DNA from: Candidatus Aegiribacteria sp.
Lineage (GTDB): Bacteria > Fermentibacterota > Fermentibacteria > Fermentibacterales > JCC-6
Reading direction: 5' to 3'
Assembly (NCBI GenBank): GCA_030638185.1
Contig: DAOWFD010000075.1
Location: forward strand, 1 to 12,900
Length of the DNA stretch: 12,900 bases
Shown here: positions 1 through 6,366 of the stretch, one piece after another
Layout of the letters: each line of letters opens with the position of its first letter
Position numbering within the stretch: position 1 is the first letter of the stretch
Position numbers and translations under genes: made by a program
The notes under the pieces: model-generated
Databases searched by the model: none
Seen by the model: the letters and a program-made list of their open reading frames with translations, nothing else
Told to the model about the DNA's origin: nothing

Positions 1-1160
1 CGGCCCCTCTTGGGATGAACCATCCAGCTCTCTGCACGGAAGAATTCAGAAACCATATTGCCGATGTAGCGATCAACAAACCTTCCAACTCCGATTTTTA
101 CACGGAAGAACTTGCTTCATTTGTGGAAGCTTTTGCTGATACAGTCATTCCCGACAGCCATCCTTACCTCTTCTTCGTGTCGGGCGGCGCCCTTGCAGTG
201 GAAAATGCCATGAAGGCAGCCTTCGACTGGAAGGTCAGGCAGAATCTCAAGACCGGAAGAGGCGAGATCGGCAAGAAAGTGATCCATTTCAGGCATGCCT
301 TCCACGGAAGATCCGGATATACGCTTTCCATGACAAATACCGCTGACCCCAGGAAGTATATGTACTTCCCTCTCTTCGACTGGCCCAGGGTGGATCCCCC
401 CGCAATTGTATTCCCTCTTAAGGATAATCTGGATACGGTTATCGAGGCTGAAAAGAAATCACTCGCCCAGATAGACGATGCCATAAGCAAGTATGGTCAT
501 GACATCGCATGCATGGTCATCGAGCCCATCCAGGGAGAAGGCGGCGATAATCACTTCAGGCCTGAATATCTTCAGCAGCTTCGCGACAGGGCCGACAAGC
601 ATGAATTCCTGCTGATCTACGATGAGATCCAGACCGGTATGGGACTCACCGGCGAATGGTGGGCATGGCAGTCATTAGGTGTGGAACCTGATATTTTCTG
701 CTTCGGCAAGAAATCACAGGTCTGCGGCATCGCCTCAAACAGGCGGATCGACAGTATCGAGAATAACGTATTCCATGAATCCAGCAGGCTGAACTCAACC
801 TGGGGTGGCAATCTTGTGGATATGGTAAGATGCAACAAATACCTTGAAATAATGGTCAAGGAGAACATTCTTGAGAATGTTCGTTCACGGAGCGAAACCA
901 TCCTTGGTGGTCTTCAGAATCTGCAGAAGAAATACCCCGAGCAGATTTCCAACATAAGGGGTAAAGGCCTCATGTGCGCGTTTGATCTTCCCGACGGAGA
1001 AACCAGGAACAGTATGGTTTCTGAAATATTGAAAAACGGAGCCATTATTCTTCCATGCGGCGAGAAAAGCATCAGATTCAGACCCCCGCTGAACATCACG
1101 GACGAAGAGATCCTGATGGGGCTGGATATTATTTCAAAGGCTGCCGGCAATATTCTCTGA
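1..1160 (+). CDS. lat: L-lysine 6-aminotransferase, 5'-truncated by the window edge
   Basis: A class III (ornithine/acetylornithine-type) PLP aminotransferase that moves the epsilon-amino group of L-lysine to 2-oxoglutarate, giving 2-aminoadipate semialdehyde and glutamate. The reading frame is open from base 3 (APLG before the Met at 15), so about 60 N-terminal residues lie outside; the family is about 440-450 residues long. Counting from the Met at 15, visible marks are the cofactor-site SGGALAVENA (56-65), HAFHGRSGYT (94-103), the Asp of IYDEIQTGMG (D203), and the Schiff-base lysine in CFGKKSQVCG, probably K232. The GKK-x-QVCG signature is typical of lysine 6-aminotransferase rather than of ornithine or GABA aminotransferases. 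The C-terminal part ends with IRFRPPLNIT, normal for the fold. The next gene starts 10 bp downstream, so the two are probably cotranscribed. Role here (lysine catabolism or a precursor supply) cannot be told from the window. Confidence 0.9.
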   Translation, partial: APLGMNHPALCTEEFRNHIADVAINKPSNSDFYTEELASFVEAFADTVIPDSHPYLFFVSGGALAVENAMKAAFDWKVRQNLKTGRGEIGKKVIHFRHAFHGRSGYTLSMTNTADPRKYMYFPLFDWPRVDPPAIVFPLKDNLDTVIEAEKKSLAQIDDAISKYGHDIACMVIEPIQGEGGDNHFRPEYLQQLRDRADKHEFLLIYDEIQTGMGLTGEWWAWQSLGVEPDIFCFGKKSQVCGIASNRRIDSIENNVFHESSRLNSTWGGNLVDMVRCNKYLEIMVKENILENVRSRSETILGGLQNLQKKYPEQISNIRGKGLMCAFDLPDGETRNSMVSEILKNGAIILPCGEKSIRFRPPLNITDEEILMGLDIISKAAGNIL

Positions 1161-1170
1161 GAGGAATTGA

Positions 1171-2004
1171 ATGGACCTCATCAGGTCGACAAAGGAGGAC
1201 ATAGGTCGTATCGCCGCCGAGCTTGCAAGAACTGGCTGGGCCGAAGCAAACGCGGGCAATATTTCCGTCCTTCTGCCTGAGGGGTCAGACAGTTCATTAT
1301 GGGATGAGGATGTCGTTTCAGACATCCTTCCCTCCCCCATACTCGAACTTGCGGGTCGGACTTTTCTGGTTACCTGCGCCGGAAGCAGGTTCAGAAAGCT
1401 CCTGCTTGAACTGGATACCGAAATCATCCCCGTAAGGATTTCAGCGGATGGAATGAAAGTAATACGGCTAGCGTCCGGCAAGGAGCCCACAACCGAATTC
1501 AGTACACATCTTCTGGTCCTGGCGGAAGCCACTAACCGGGGCTGGGAAACCGCCTCGCTGGTCCACACCCACTCCACCCATATGCTCGCGCTCTCTTCAA
1601 GCGACCTGCCTGCGGAAATGCTGGAAGATGCTGTGAACAGGTCCCATCCTGAAGTATCGCTTCTTATGAGCAGGGGTGTCCGATTTCTTGATTACATGAC
1701 CCCCGGAACCTGGGAACTCGGCGAGGAAACCGCAAGAGCTTTCCGCGAGAGTGACTGCGTCATTTGGAGAAAGCATGGAATTCTCGGTCTTGGAAAGGAT
1801 ATCGATTCAGCGTGCGATGCAGTTGAGGTCGTGGAGAAAGCTGCCAGGCTTCTCCTGCTTGAAAAATCGGCCTTCGGCAAATTCGTAGGTCTCAAGGACA
1901 GGGACCTGATGCTTTCCATGGATACAGATGAGAACCGCTCAGATACCGAACCCGACGAACAGGATGATTCTCTCTCCCCCGTGCCCCCTGTTATCGAAAC
2001 ATGA
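1171..2004 (+). CDS. Class II aldolase, rhamnulose-1-phosphate aldolase-like
   Basis: A 277-residue class II (zinc-dependent) aldolase/adducin-family protein that aligns along its length with E. coli RhaD, which splits L-rhamnulose-1-phosphate into dihydroxyacetone phosphate and L-lactaldehyde. Seen in the sequence: GWAEANAGNIS (22-32, RhaD-like GNxx phosphate-binding start), TFLVTCAGSRFR (64-75), catalytic-type Glu in PTTEFSTH (E109), the metal pair HTH (H132, H134) and a third ligand in WRKHGILGLG (H202). These match RhaD E117, H141/H143 and H212. A GAGGA ribosome site sits just before the ATG, 10 bp after the aminotransferase stop. The last 25 or so residues are an acidic, proline-ending tail (from about residue 251) absent from RhaD. 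No rhamnose kinase, isomerase or transporter is present, so the true substrate is uncertain; it could act on another phosphorylated sugar. Confidence 0.8.
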   Translation: MDLIRSTKEDIGRIAAELARTGWAEANAGNISVLLPEGSDSSLWDEDVVSDILPSPILELAGRTFLVTCAGSRFRKLLLELDTEIIPVRISADGMKVIRLASGKEPTTEFSTHLLVLAEATNRGWETASLVHTHSTHMLALSSSDLPAEMLEDAVNRSHPEVSLLMSRGVRFLDYMTPGTWELGEETARAFRESDCVIWRKHGILGLGKDIDSACDAVEVVEKAARLLLLEKSAFGKFVGLKDRDLMLSMDTDENRSDTEPDEQDDSLSPVPPVIET

Positions 2005-2010
2005 CCACAA

Positions 2011-2040
2011 TGTCTAACTGGGTTCAGAATCAGTTGGACA
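2011..2040 (+). terminator. Hairpin after the aldolase gene
   Basis: TGTCTAACTG and CAGTTGGACA form a 10-bp stem around a 10-nt loop, starting 6 bp after the aldolase stop codon. The single non-Watson-Crick position (2015/2036) is a U-G wobble in + strand RNA but an A-C mismatch in - strand RNA, so the structure belongs to the + transcript. There is no U-run behind it, so it may be a 3'-end stabiliser or a factor-dependent terminator rather than a classical intrinsic one. Confidence 0.45.
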
Positions 2041-2043
2041 AAG

Positions 2044-2071
2044 AAAAAAGCGGGAGATGAGCCCCCGCCTT
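2044..2071 (-). terminator. Intrinsic terminator of the secreted propeller-like gene
   Basis: On the - strand AAGGCGGG pairs with CCCGCTTT (arms 2071-2064 and 2054-2047), and the stem runs into a T6 tract ending near 2044. The one imperfect pair (2049/2069) is a G-U wobble in - strand RNA but an A-C mismatch in + RNA, which fits a terminator for the gene that stops at 2088. Confidence 0.7.
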
Positions 2072-2087
2072 CAATCATGAACAAAGT

Positions 2088-2954
2088 CTAGAAGCTTGCC
2101 TTGATCGAGCCCCAGGTGGTTTCCTCGAGTGATGTCTCTGTTATCTCGAGCTCGGAGATAAAACAGATTCCGCTTGCGTTCATCCAGGACCAGAAAAAGG
2201 TATCCCTGGTTCCGGAATAGGCCAGTCCAAACGATAAAAGGCAACTTGGAAGATCCGCCGAGCCAAGCTGACTCATTGTGCTTCCGTTGAACTCATAGAA
2301 CCAGATATAGTGATTGGGGGAACCCCATTCGTAGGCTGTTACGGCGATTCCCTGTTTTCCGGGTATCGGGTATACAGTCAGGCCACTGAGTTGAGTGGTT
2401 ATGCCCGGAAGGTTCCACGCCTGAACGCTTGTACCGTCGGGGAACATCCTGAGACAGGCGCCGTACGTTGCGCTCATTGGACCGAAGGCTTCCCAGATGT
2501 AAGTGCCGTCGCAGTCCATGCCCCTGCCGTTCTCGTCATACACGTTGGGGTATGAACCGGTAAAGTTAATGCCGTACCGAATGAGATCATCACCGAAGTC
2601 GTTGCAGTGAGGTTGTGATCCGGCGGGATAGAAGTCGCCAATGCCGAAAGGAGAGGGTGTAGTCCAAGGCATATCAATCGCGTTGACATACGTGCCGTTG
2701 CCTGCATTGCAGACGAAGAGATTCTCGTCACCTGACTCGTCGTCCGTGAACAGAATAAAATCACCGTTTGATACATAATCAAGACCGAGAATCATGCTGG
2801 CGTACGGGCACTCGAACGTGTTGATAACATTGATGACGTAGTTATCGGTCGCGGGCTGCCCGGGCGCTGGATTTTGTGTTGCACCGTAATCTCTGGGATC
2901 CACGGCAAAAGCGAGTGCCGTGATGATAACAAGAGTAAAAACATACAGTCTCAT
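2088..2954 (-). CDS. Secreted protein, possible beta-propeller, unknown function
   Basis: A 288-residue exported protein. I chose the Met at 2954 rather than an in-frame Met at 2993, because it has a strong GGGAGGG ribosome site just upstream, gives a clean signal peptide (MRLYVFTLVIITALAFA, cleavage likely after AFA), and lies downstream of the predicted promoter, whereas the Met at 2993 does not. The mature part has repeated blade-like stretches built of alternating aromatic/hydrophobic strands ending in turn motifs, such as LDYVSNGDFILFTDD, CDGTYIWEAF, MFPDGTSVQAWNLPG and LAYSGTRDTFFWSW, suggesting a propeller-type fold. The C-terminus ends in SLEETTWGSIKASF, a short tail with a WGxIK core. 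No catalytic motif is apparent. It is monocistronic: its own promoter upstream and a terminator just after the stop. Confidence 0.75.
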   Translation of the reverse strand: MRLYVFTLVIITALAFAVDPRDYGATQNPAPGQPATDNYVINVINTFECPYASMILGLDYVSNGDFILFTDDESGDENLFVCNAGNGTYVNAIDMPWTTPSPFGIGDFYPAGSQPHCNDFGDDLIRYGINFTGSYPNVYDENGRGMDCDGTYIWEAFGPMSATYGACLRMFPDGTSVQAWNLPGITTQLSGLTVYPIPGKQGIAVTAYEWGSPNHYIWFYEFNGSTMSQLGSADLPSCLLSFGLAYSGTRDTFFWSWMNASGICFISELEITETSLEETTWGSIKASF

Positions 2955-2983
2955 ATTCCCTCCCTTTGAAAGAGTAATAGAAA

Positions 2984-3013
2984 TGAATATCATTTTAGTC
3001 TGTAGTTTGTCAA
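2984..3013 (-). promoter_or_regulatory. Sigma-70-type promoter of the secreted propeller-like gene
   Basis: On the - strand TTGACA (3013-3008) and TATTCA (2989-2984) are separated by 18 bp, close to consensus. It would start transcription some 20 bp before the ATG at 2954 and so supports that start codon. Confidence 0.55.
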
Positions 3014-3119
3014 GTGTACAGAATCAGTATGGAATTCCGGATTTGCATCAAGAGCCTTGGTTTTCAGTCCACCTGATAGACAAGCGTTTGCAGCGACAGC
3101 GGAAAGTCTGAGTGGATAA
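2994..3119. other. Intergenic stretch without a recognisable gene
   Basis: Apart from the -35 box of the propeller-gene promoter at its left end, I see no gene, hairpin or repeat here. Short open frames have no ribosome site and no family resemblance. It could be decayed element DNA upstream of the transposase remnant. Confidence 0.4.
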
Positions 3120-3317
3120 CCCCGCAACCAAAGATTCTTAAATCGCCCCTCACTTGAGGATCTTTTTGCCAGTTTTTTAGATAAAGTCAGTCGTAATAGA
3201 GCTATCTATACTGCTCATACAAAACATGGTTATAGCCAGCAGGAGATTGCAAAGCATTCTGGAATGCACTACAGTACTATCAGTAAGATCATAAAGAATC
3301 TTGAGAATAATCAATAG
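3120..3317 (+). pseudogene. C-terminal remnant of a REP-associated (IS200-like, Y1) transposase
   Basis: An open frame of 65 codons ending in TAG reads NQRFLNRPSLEDLF near its start and HGYSQQEIAKHSGMHYSTIS near its end. That is the C-terminal tail of REP-associated tyrosine transposases: the PRxQRF-x-RPSLEELF stretch, then a DnaA/HTH-like segment ending in HYSTVSRI. The HUH and catalytic-tyrosine part is absent, and a TAA stop (3117-3119) precedes the frame, so only the last quarter or so of a gene of usually 230-330 residues survives. No start codon or ribosome site is visible. The element right-end sequence follows at 3331-3365. This is clearly a dead copy; the family call rests on motif recall. 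Confidence 0.7.
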
Positions 3318-3330
3318 AGAGAAAAACACC

Positions 3331-3365
3331 AAAATTCAAGATACGACCCCGCAAGTTATGGGGTC
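3331..3365. repeat. Probable right end of the transposase element with a terminal hairpin
   Basis: AAAATTCAAGATACGACCCC is followed by a 9-nt spacer and GGGGTC, giving a 6-bp inverted repeat GACCCC/GGGGTC (3345-3350 and 3360-3365). From memory, sequence of the form AAATTCAAGA-x-(2-4)-GACCCC often borders REP-associated transposase genes, which fits the remnant directly upstream. The right arm overlaps the last codons of the aspS gene. On the - strand the hairpin could act as a weak terminator for aspS, but no T-run follows it directly. Confidence 0.45.
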
Positions 3366-4699
3366 AGTCTTTTTACATCTCTGGGAAACATGGTGGTAAG
3401 CCGGATATTATCAACTCCCAGGATTCTTGCAGTCATCCTTTCAAGACCGATTGCCAGGCCGCCGTGGGGAGGAAGGCCGTACCTGTGGGCCTGTAGATAG
3501 CTCTCGAATGCTTCGGGATCGAGCCCGAAGGCTTTGATTTTTTCAACCTGGGCATTGTAATCATGTATCCGCTGACCGCCGGTTGTCACTTCAAGACCCC
3601 TGAATAACAGGTCAAAACTGAGAGTTGTGCCGGGGTTTTCAGGATCATCCATTGTATAGAAAGGTCTTTTCTCTGTCGGGAAATGGGTAACGAAAAGGAA
3701 TTCTGAATCCCATTTCTCCAGAGAATGGACGCAGAGTATTTTCTCTTCCTCAGGGTCAAGGTCCGGTTCGGCGGTGTTATCCTTCCCGCTGATCTCCAGT
3801 GTGATCCTGTGCGCCTGCTCAAGGGTTACCGAGGGAACGTCGGCAGGTATCACGGGGAGATCTGCCCCCAGCATTTCAAGTTCAACGGAACAATCCCTCT
3901 TCAATGCTTCCATGCAGTCTCTCAGAACAGCTATTTCGACAGCCATGACCTCTTCGAAACCGGTTATGAATCCCATCTCGAAATCCAGGGATGTGTACTC
4001 GTTGATATGCCTGGATGTCTGATGAGGCTCAGCCCTGAACACGGGACCCACCTCGAACACCCTTTCGAATACCCCAACTCCCATCTGCTTGTAGAACTGG
4101 GGTGACTGGGCGAGGAACGCCTCCCGGTCGAAGTATTTGATCTTGAAGATGTTCGCGCCGCCTTCAGCGCCCGCTGAGCAGATTTTCGGAGTTCGAATCT
4201 CAGTGAATCCCATCCCGGACAGGCTACTCCGGAATGCCGATGCAAACGTTTCAGCAACTTTCAGCCTTGACCGTTCCACAGGATGTCTGAGACTGAGGGG
4301 TCTCAGATCAAGATTGGTATCAATATGAAGATCCAGCACTTTCTTTGTCATATCCACCGGAGGCTGCGCAGCGGGCAGGGAGATGAATTCTATGGAGTTC
4401 ACATGCAGTTCCACTGTATTGGGGTGAATTGAAGTATCCTTTATCCCCGCCTTCTTCACGGTTCCGGTAATCTCTACCGACTGTTCGACGTCCAGCTTTT
4501 CAAGAATGTCTTCGTTGCCTTCGTTTCCCATTACGCACTGCAGAAGCCCGTCATGACGGCGAAGAATGATGAACGCGCCCCAGCCCAGACGGCGTATCCT
4601 CTGAACCATCCCGTGAATAGTTACGCTCTCTCCGGTCATTTTTTCCAGCTTGCCTGCCGGTATGAGACCTGTCAGTCCTTCATCACTTATGCTCTTCAT
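3356..4699 (-). CDS. aspS: Aspartyl-tRNA synthetase, archaeal type, probably non-discriminating
   Basis: A 447-residue class IIb synthetase that charges tRNA(Asp), and probably tRNA(Asn), with aspartate. It is of the short archaeal/AspS2 type, lacking the large insertion domain of the usual bacterial enzyme of about 590 residues. Order of parts: N-terminal OB-fold anticodon-binding domain (about 20-110); catalytic core with IRTPKICSAGAEGGANIF (168-185), FLAQSPQFYKQM (195-206), motif 2 FRAEPHQTSRHINEYTSLDF (221-240) and motif 3 GGLAIGLERMT (413-423); and the family terminus FPRDVKRLTP. The AEPHxTSRHxNE form and the SLDFEM segment favour AspRS over AsnRS. At the two positions that separate discriminating from non-discriminating archaeal enzymes I align Q33 (Trp in discriminating, His in relaxed forms) and P93 (Lys versus Pro). 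P93 hints at relaxed specificity; Q33 is unusual. The ATG has an AAGGGA ribosome site. It follows the coiled-coil gene by 109 bp on the same strand. Confidence 0.9.
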   Translation of the reverse strand: MKSISDEGLTGLIPAGKLEKMTGESVTIHGMVQRIRRLGWGAFIILRRHDGLLQCVMGNEGNEDILEKLDVEQSVEITGTVKKAGIKDTSIHPNTVELHVNSIEFISLPAAQPPVDMTKKVLDLHIDTNLDLRPLSLRHPVERSRLKVAETFASAFRSSLSGMGFTEIRTPKICSAGAEGGANIFKIKYFDREAFLAQSPQFYKQMGVGVFERVFEVGPVFRAEPHQTSRHINEYTSLDFEMGFITGFEEVMAVEIAVLRDCMEALKRDCSVELEMLGADLPVIPADVPSVTLEQAHRITLEISGKDNTAEPDLDPEEEKILCVHSLEKWDSEFLFVTHFPTEKRPFYTMDDPENPGTTLSFDLLFRGLEVTTGGQRIHDYNAQVEKIKAFGLDPEAFESYLQAHRYGLPPHGGLAIGLERMTARILGVDNIRLTTMFPRDVKRLTP

Positions 4700-4808
4700 G
4701 GGAATCCCTTCAAATCCTTTCGTGTATGGAAGCGGTAATATACTGAAACAAATAGGGACGGAGGTTTTTTATCTGTAATTCGTAAATAATTGTAGGATAA
4801 TATGATAT

Positions 4809-5201
4809 TTAATCGCTGCTCATTCGGATGCAGTTATCACCTTTCCTTTTTTCACTCAAACCCTCTGCTTTATAAATACGTATCAGCCTGTTGGGTGCCG
4901 ATACAAAATGTGCAAGAAGACTTGCGGCTTCTTTCATACACAGCTCCGACAGGTCCTCAGCCTCCTCCATTTTCGACTGATCTGAATTGATGTTGCGCTT
5001 CAGCATTTTTATATCTCTTGAGTATTCAACCATCTCCATCTGATAGATGGATTTTGAACGTTCCCTGAGCTTCTCCAGCTCCATTATATCTGGATCCTCA
5101 AGGGCACTCTCCTTCTCCAGTCTAAAGCCTTCTCTTAGCCTGTTCATACGCTTCCGGACAAGCTTCAGCTTTTCGATGACCGCAGAATTGTTATTTTTCA
5201 T
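4809..5201 (-). CDS. Small coiled-coil protein of unknown function
   Basis: A 130-residue hydrophilic protein, rich in Lys, Arg and Glu, with no signal peptide or membrane segment. From about residue 8 to 95 it looks helical with heptad-like spacing (KLKLVRKRMNRLREGF, then IMELEKLRERSKSIYQMEM and IKMLKRNIN), so a coiled coil is likely. The last third (AASLLAHFVSAPNRLIRIYK) is a more hydrophobic helix followed by a basic tail. The start is uncertain: an in-frame ATG at 5255 adds 18 residues that do not continue the helix and has no ribosome site, whereas the ATG at 5201 has a weak one and leaves 71 bp to the divergent butyrate kinase gene. I do not recognise the family. It precedes aspS on the same strand but with a 109-bp gap, so linkage is unclear. 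Confidence 0.6.
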   Translation of the reverse strand: MKNNNSAVIEKLKLVRKRMNRLREGFRLEKESALEDPDIMELEKLRERSKSIYQMEMVEYSRDIKMLKRNINSDQSKMEEAEDLSELCMKEAASLLAHFVSAPNRLIRIYKAEGLSEKRKGDNCIRMSSD

Positions 5202-5205
5202 ATTC

Positions 5206-5234
5206 TTGGCAATCCAGCTTCCGTGAGTTAGTAT
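5206..5234 (+). promoter_or_regulatory. Candidate promoter of the butyrate kinase operon
   Basis: TTGGCA (5206-5211) and TAGTAT (5229-5234) with a 17-bp spacer, about 40 bp before the butyrate kinase ATG. It lies in the gap between the divergent coiled-coil and butyrate kinase genes. Match to consensus is moderate. Confidence 0.4.
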
Positions 5235-5272
5235 TCTGCTGAAGTATATAAGCATATTCAGATAGGAGTAGA

Positions 5273-6358
5273 ATGTCAGATACCTACAGAATCCTAGCGA
5301 TCAACCCCGGTTCCACCTCAACAAAGATATCTGTTTTCGAGAACGAAAGGGAAGTCTGGTCAATCAAGATTACCCATTCGAATGATGAGCTGTCGGGGTA
5401 TGGTCATATCTTCGATCAGTACGACTTCAGAGAAACCGTAATACTGAATGAACTCCAGAAGGCAGATTTCGCGATTTCAACATTAGACGCCATAGTCGGC
5501 CGTGGTGGCGTTGTATATCCTGTTGAAGGGGGAACCTATTCCGTAGATGACAGGCTTATAGAGGATCTTCATAAAGGAGTCCAGGGTGAACATGTTTCGA
5601 ACCTCGGAGCTCCGATCGCAAGGGAACTTTCAATTATTGCCAGGTGTCCCGCGTTTATCGTAGACCCGGTGGTGGTTGATGAGATGGAACCTCTTGCCAG
5701 GTTCTCGGGTCATCCTGATCTACCAAGAAGATCCATCTTTCATGCACTGAATCAGAAAGCTGTTGCAAGAAAGGCGGCTGCGGATCTGGGCAGAAATTAC
5801 AGCGACCTGAACCTGATAGTGGTTCACCTTGGCGGAGGAATCTCGGTTGGAGCACACAGGAAGGGCAGAGTAATCGACGTTAATAACGCTCTTGACGGAG
5901 ACGGACCCTTCACACCGGAAAGATCTGGTAGCCTCCCTGTCGGAGACCTGGTTAAACTCTGCTTCAGCGGAAAGCGCACACACACTGAGATCAAACGTAT
6001 GATCAAAGGTGCAGGCGGGATAGTGGCTTACCTGGGAACTAACGACATGATTGTAGTCGAAAAAGAAATTAAAAAGGGAAATAGCAGGTATGAAATGGTT
6101 TACAGGGCCATGGCATACCAGATATCCAAAGAGATAGGTGCTCTTTCCACAGTGTTCGAGGGAGATGTCGACGCAATAGTATTAACAGGCGGTATTGCTT
6201 ATGATAAGACCTTCATCGGCTGGATAACCAAACGTGTGGAATTCATAGCTGAAGTGCTTGTGTATCCAGGTGAGAGGGAGATGGAGGCCCTGGCTCTCGG
6301 GGCTCTTCGTGTTCTTCTGGGCACCGAAACAGCAAAGGACTACAATCCCGAAAGATAG
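5273..6358 (+). CDS. buk: Butyrate kinase
   Basis: A 361-residue cytoplasmic acid kinase of the acetokinase family that interconverts butyryl-phosphate plus ADP with butyrate plus ATP; relatives also use isobutyrate, propionate or branched acids. The length is typical. Motifs: phosphate-1 site AINPGSTSTKISVF (9-22), GRGGVVYPVEGG (76-87), HVSNLGAPIA (107-116), FHALNQKAVAR (156-166), nucleotide-binding HLGGGISVGAHRKGR (185-199), DGDGPFTPERSG (208-219), the GGIVAYLGTND stretch (248-258) and LTGGIAYD near the end. The GPFTPERSG form is typical of butyrate rather than acetate kinases. An AGGAG ribosome site lies 5 bp before the ATG. It is the first gene of a likely operon, with the mutase ATG 8 bp after its stop. 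No phosphotransbutyrylase is in the window, so how the acyl-phosphate is formed is not shown. Confidence 0.92.
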   Translation: MSDTYRILAINPGSTSTKISVFENEREVWSIKITHSNDELSGYGHIFDQYDFRETVILNELQKADFAISTLDAIVGRGGVVYPVEGGTYSVDDRLIEDLHKGVQGEHVSNLGAPIARELSIIARCPAFIVDPVVVDEMEPLARFSGHPDLPRRSIFHALNQKAVARKAAADLGRNYSDLNLIVVHLGGGISVGAHRKGRVIDVNNALDGDGPFTPERSGSLPVGDLVKLCFSGKRTHTEIKRMIKGAGGIVAYLGTNDMIVVEKEIKKGNSRYEMVYRAMAYQISKEIGALSTVFEGDVDAIVLTGGIAYDKTFIGWITKRVEFIAEVLVYPGEREMEALALGALRVLLGTETAKDYNPER

Positions 6359-6366
6359 GTTCCTTG

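Noticed and set aside
1134..1577. A 147-codon open frame on the - strand
   Set aside because: It is antisense to the aldolase gene, serine-rich and low in complexity, with no ribosome site of note.
2920..3111. A 63-codon + frame covering the start of the propeller gene and the intergenic stretch
   Set aside because: It crosses the promoter and start of a well-supported gene on the other strand, and shows no family resemblance.
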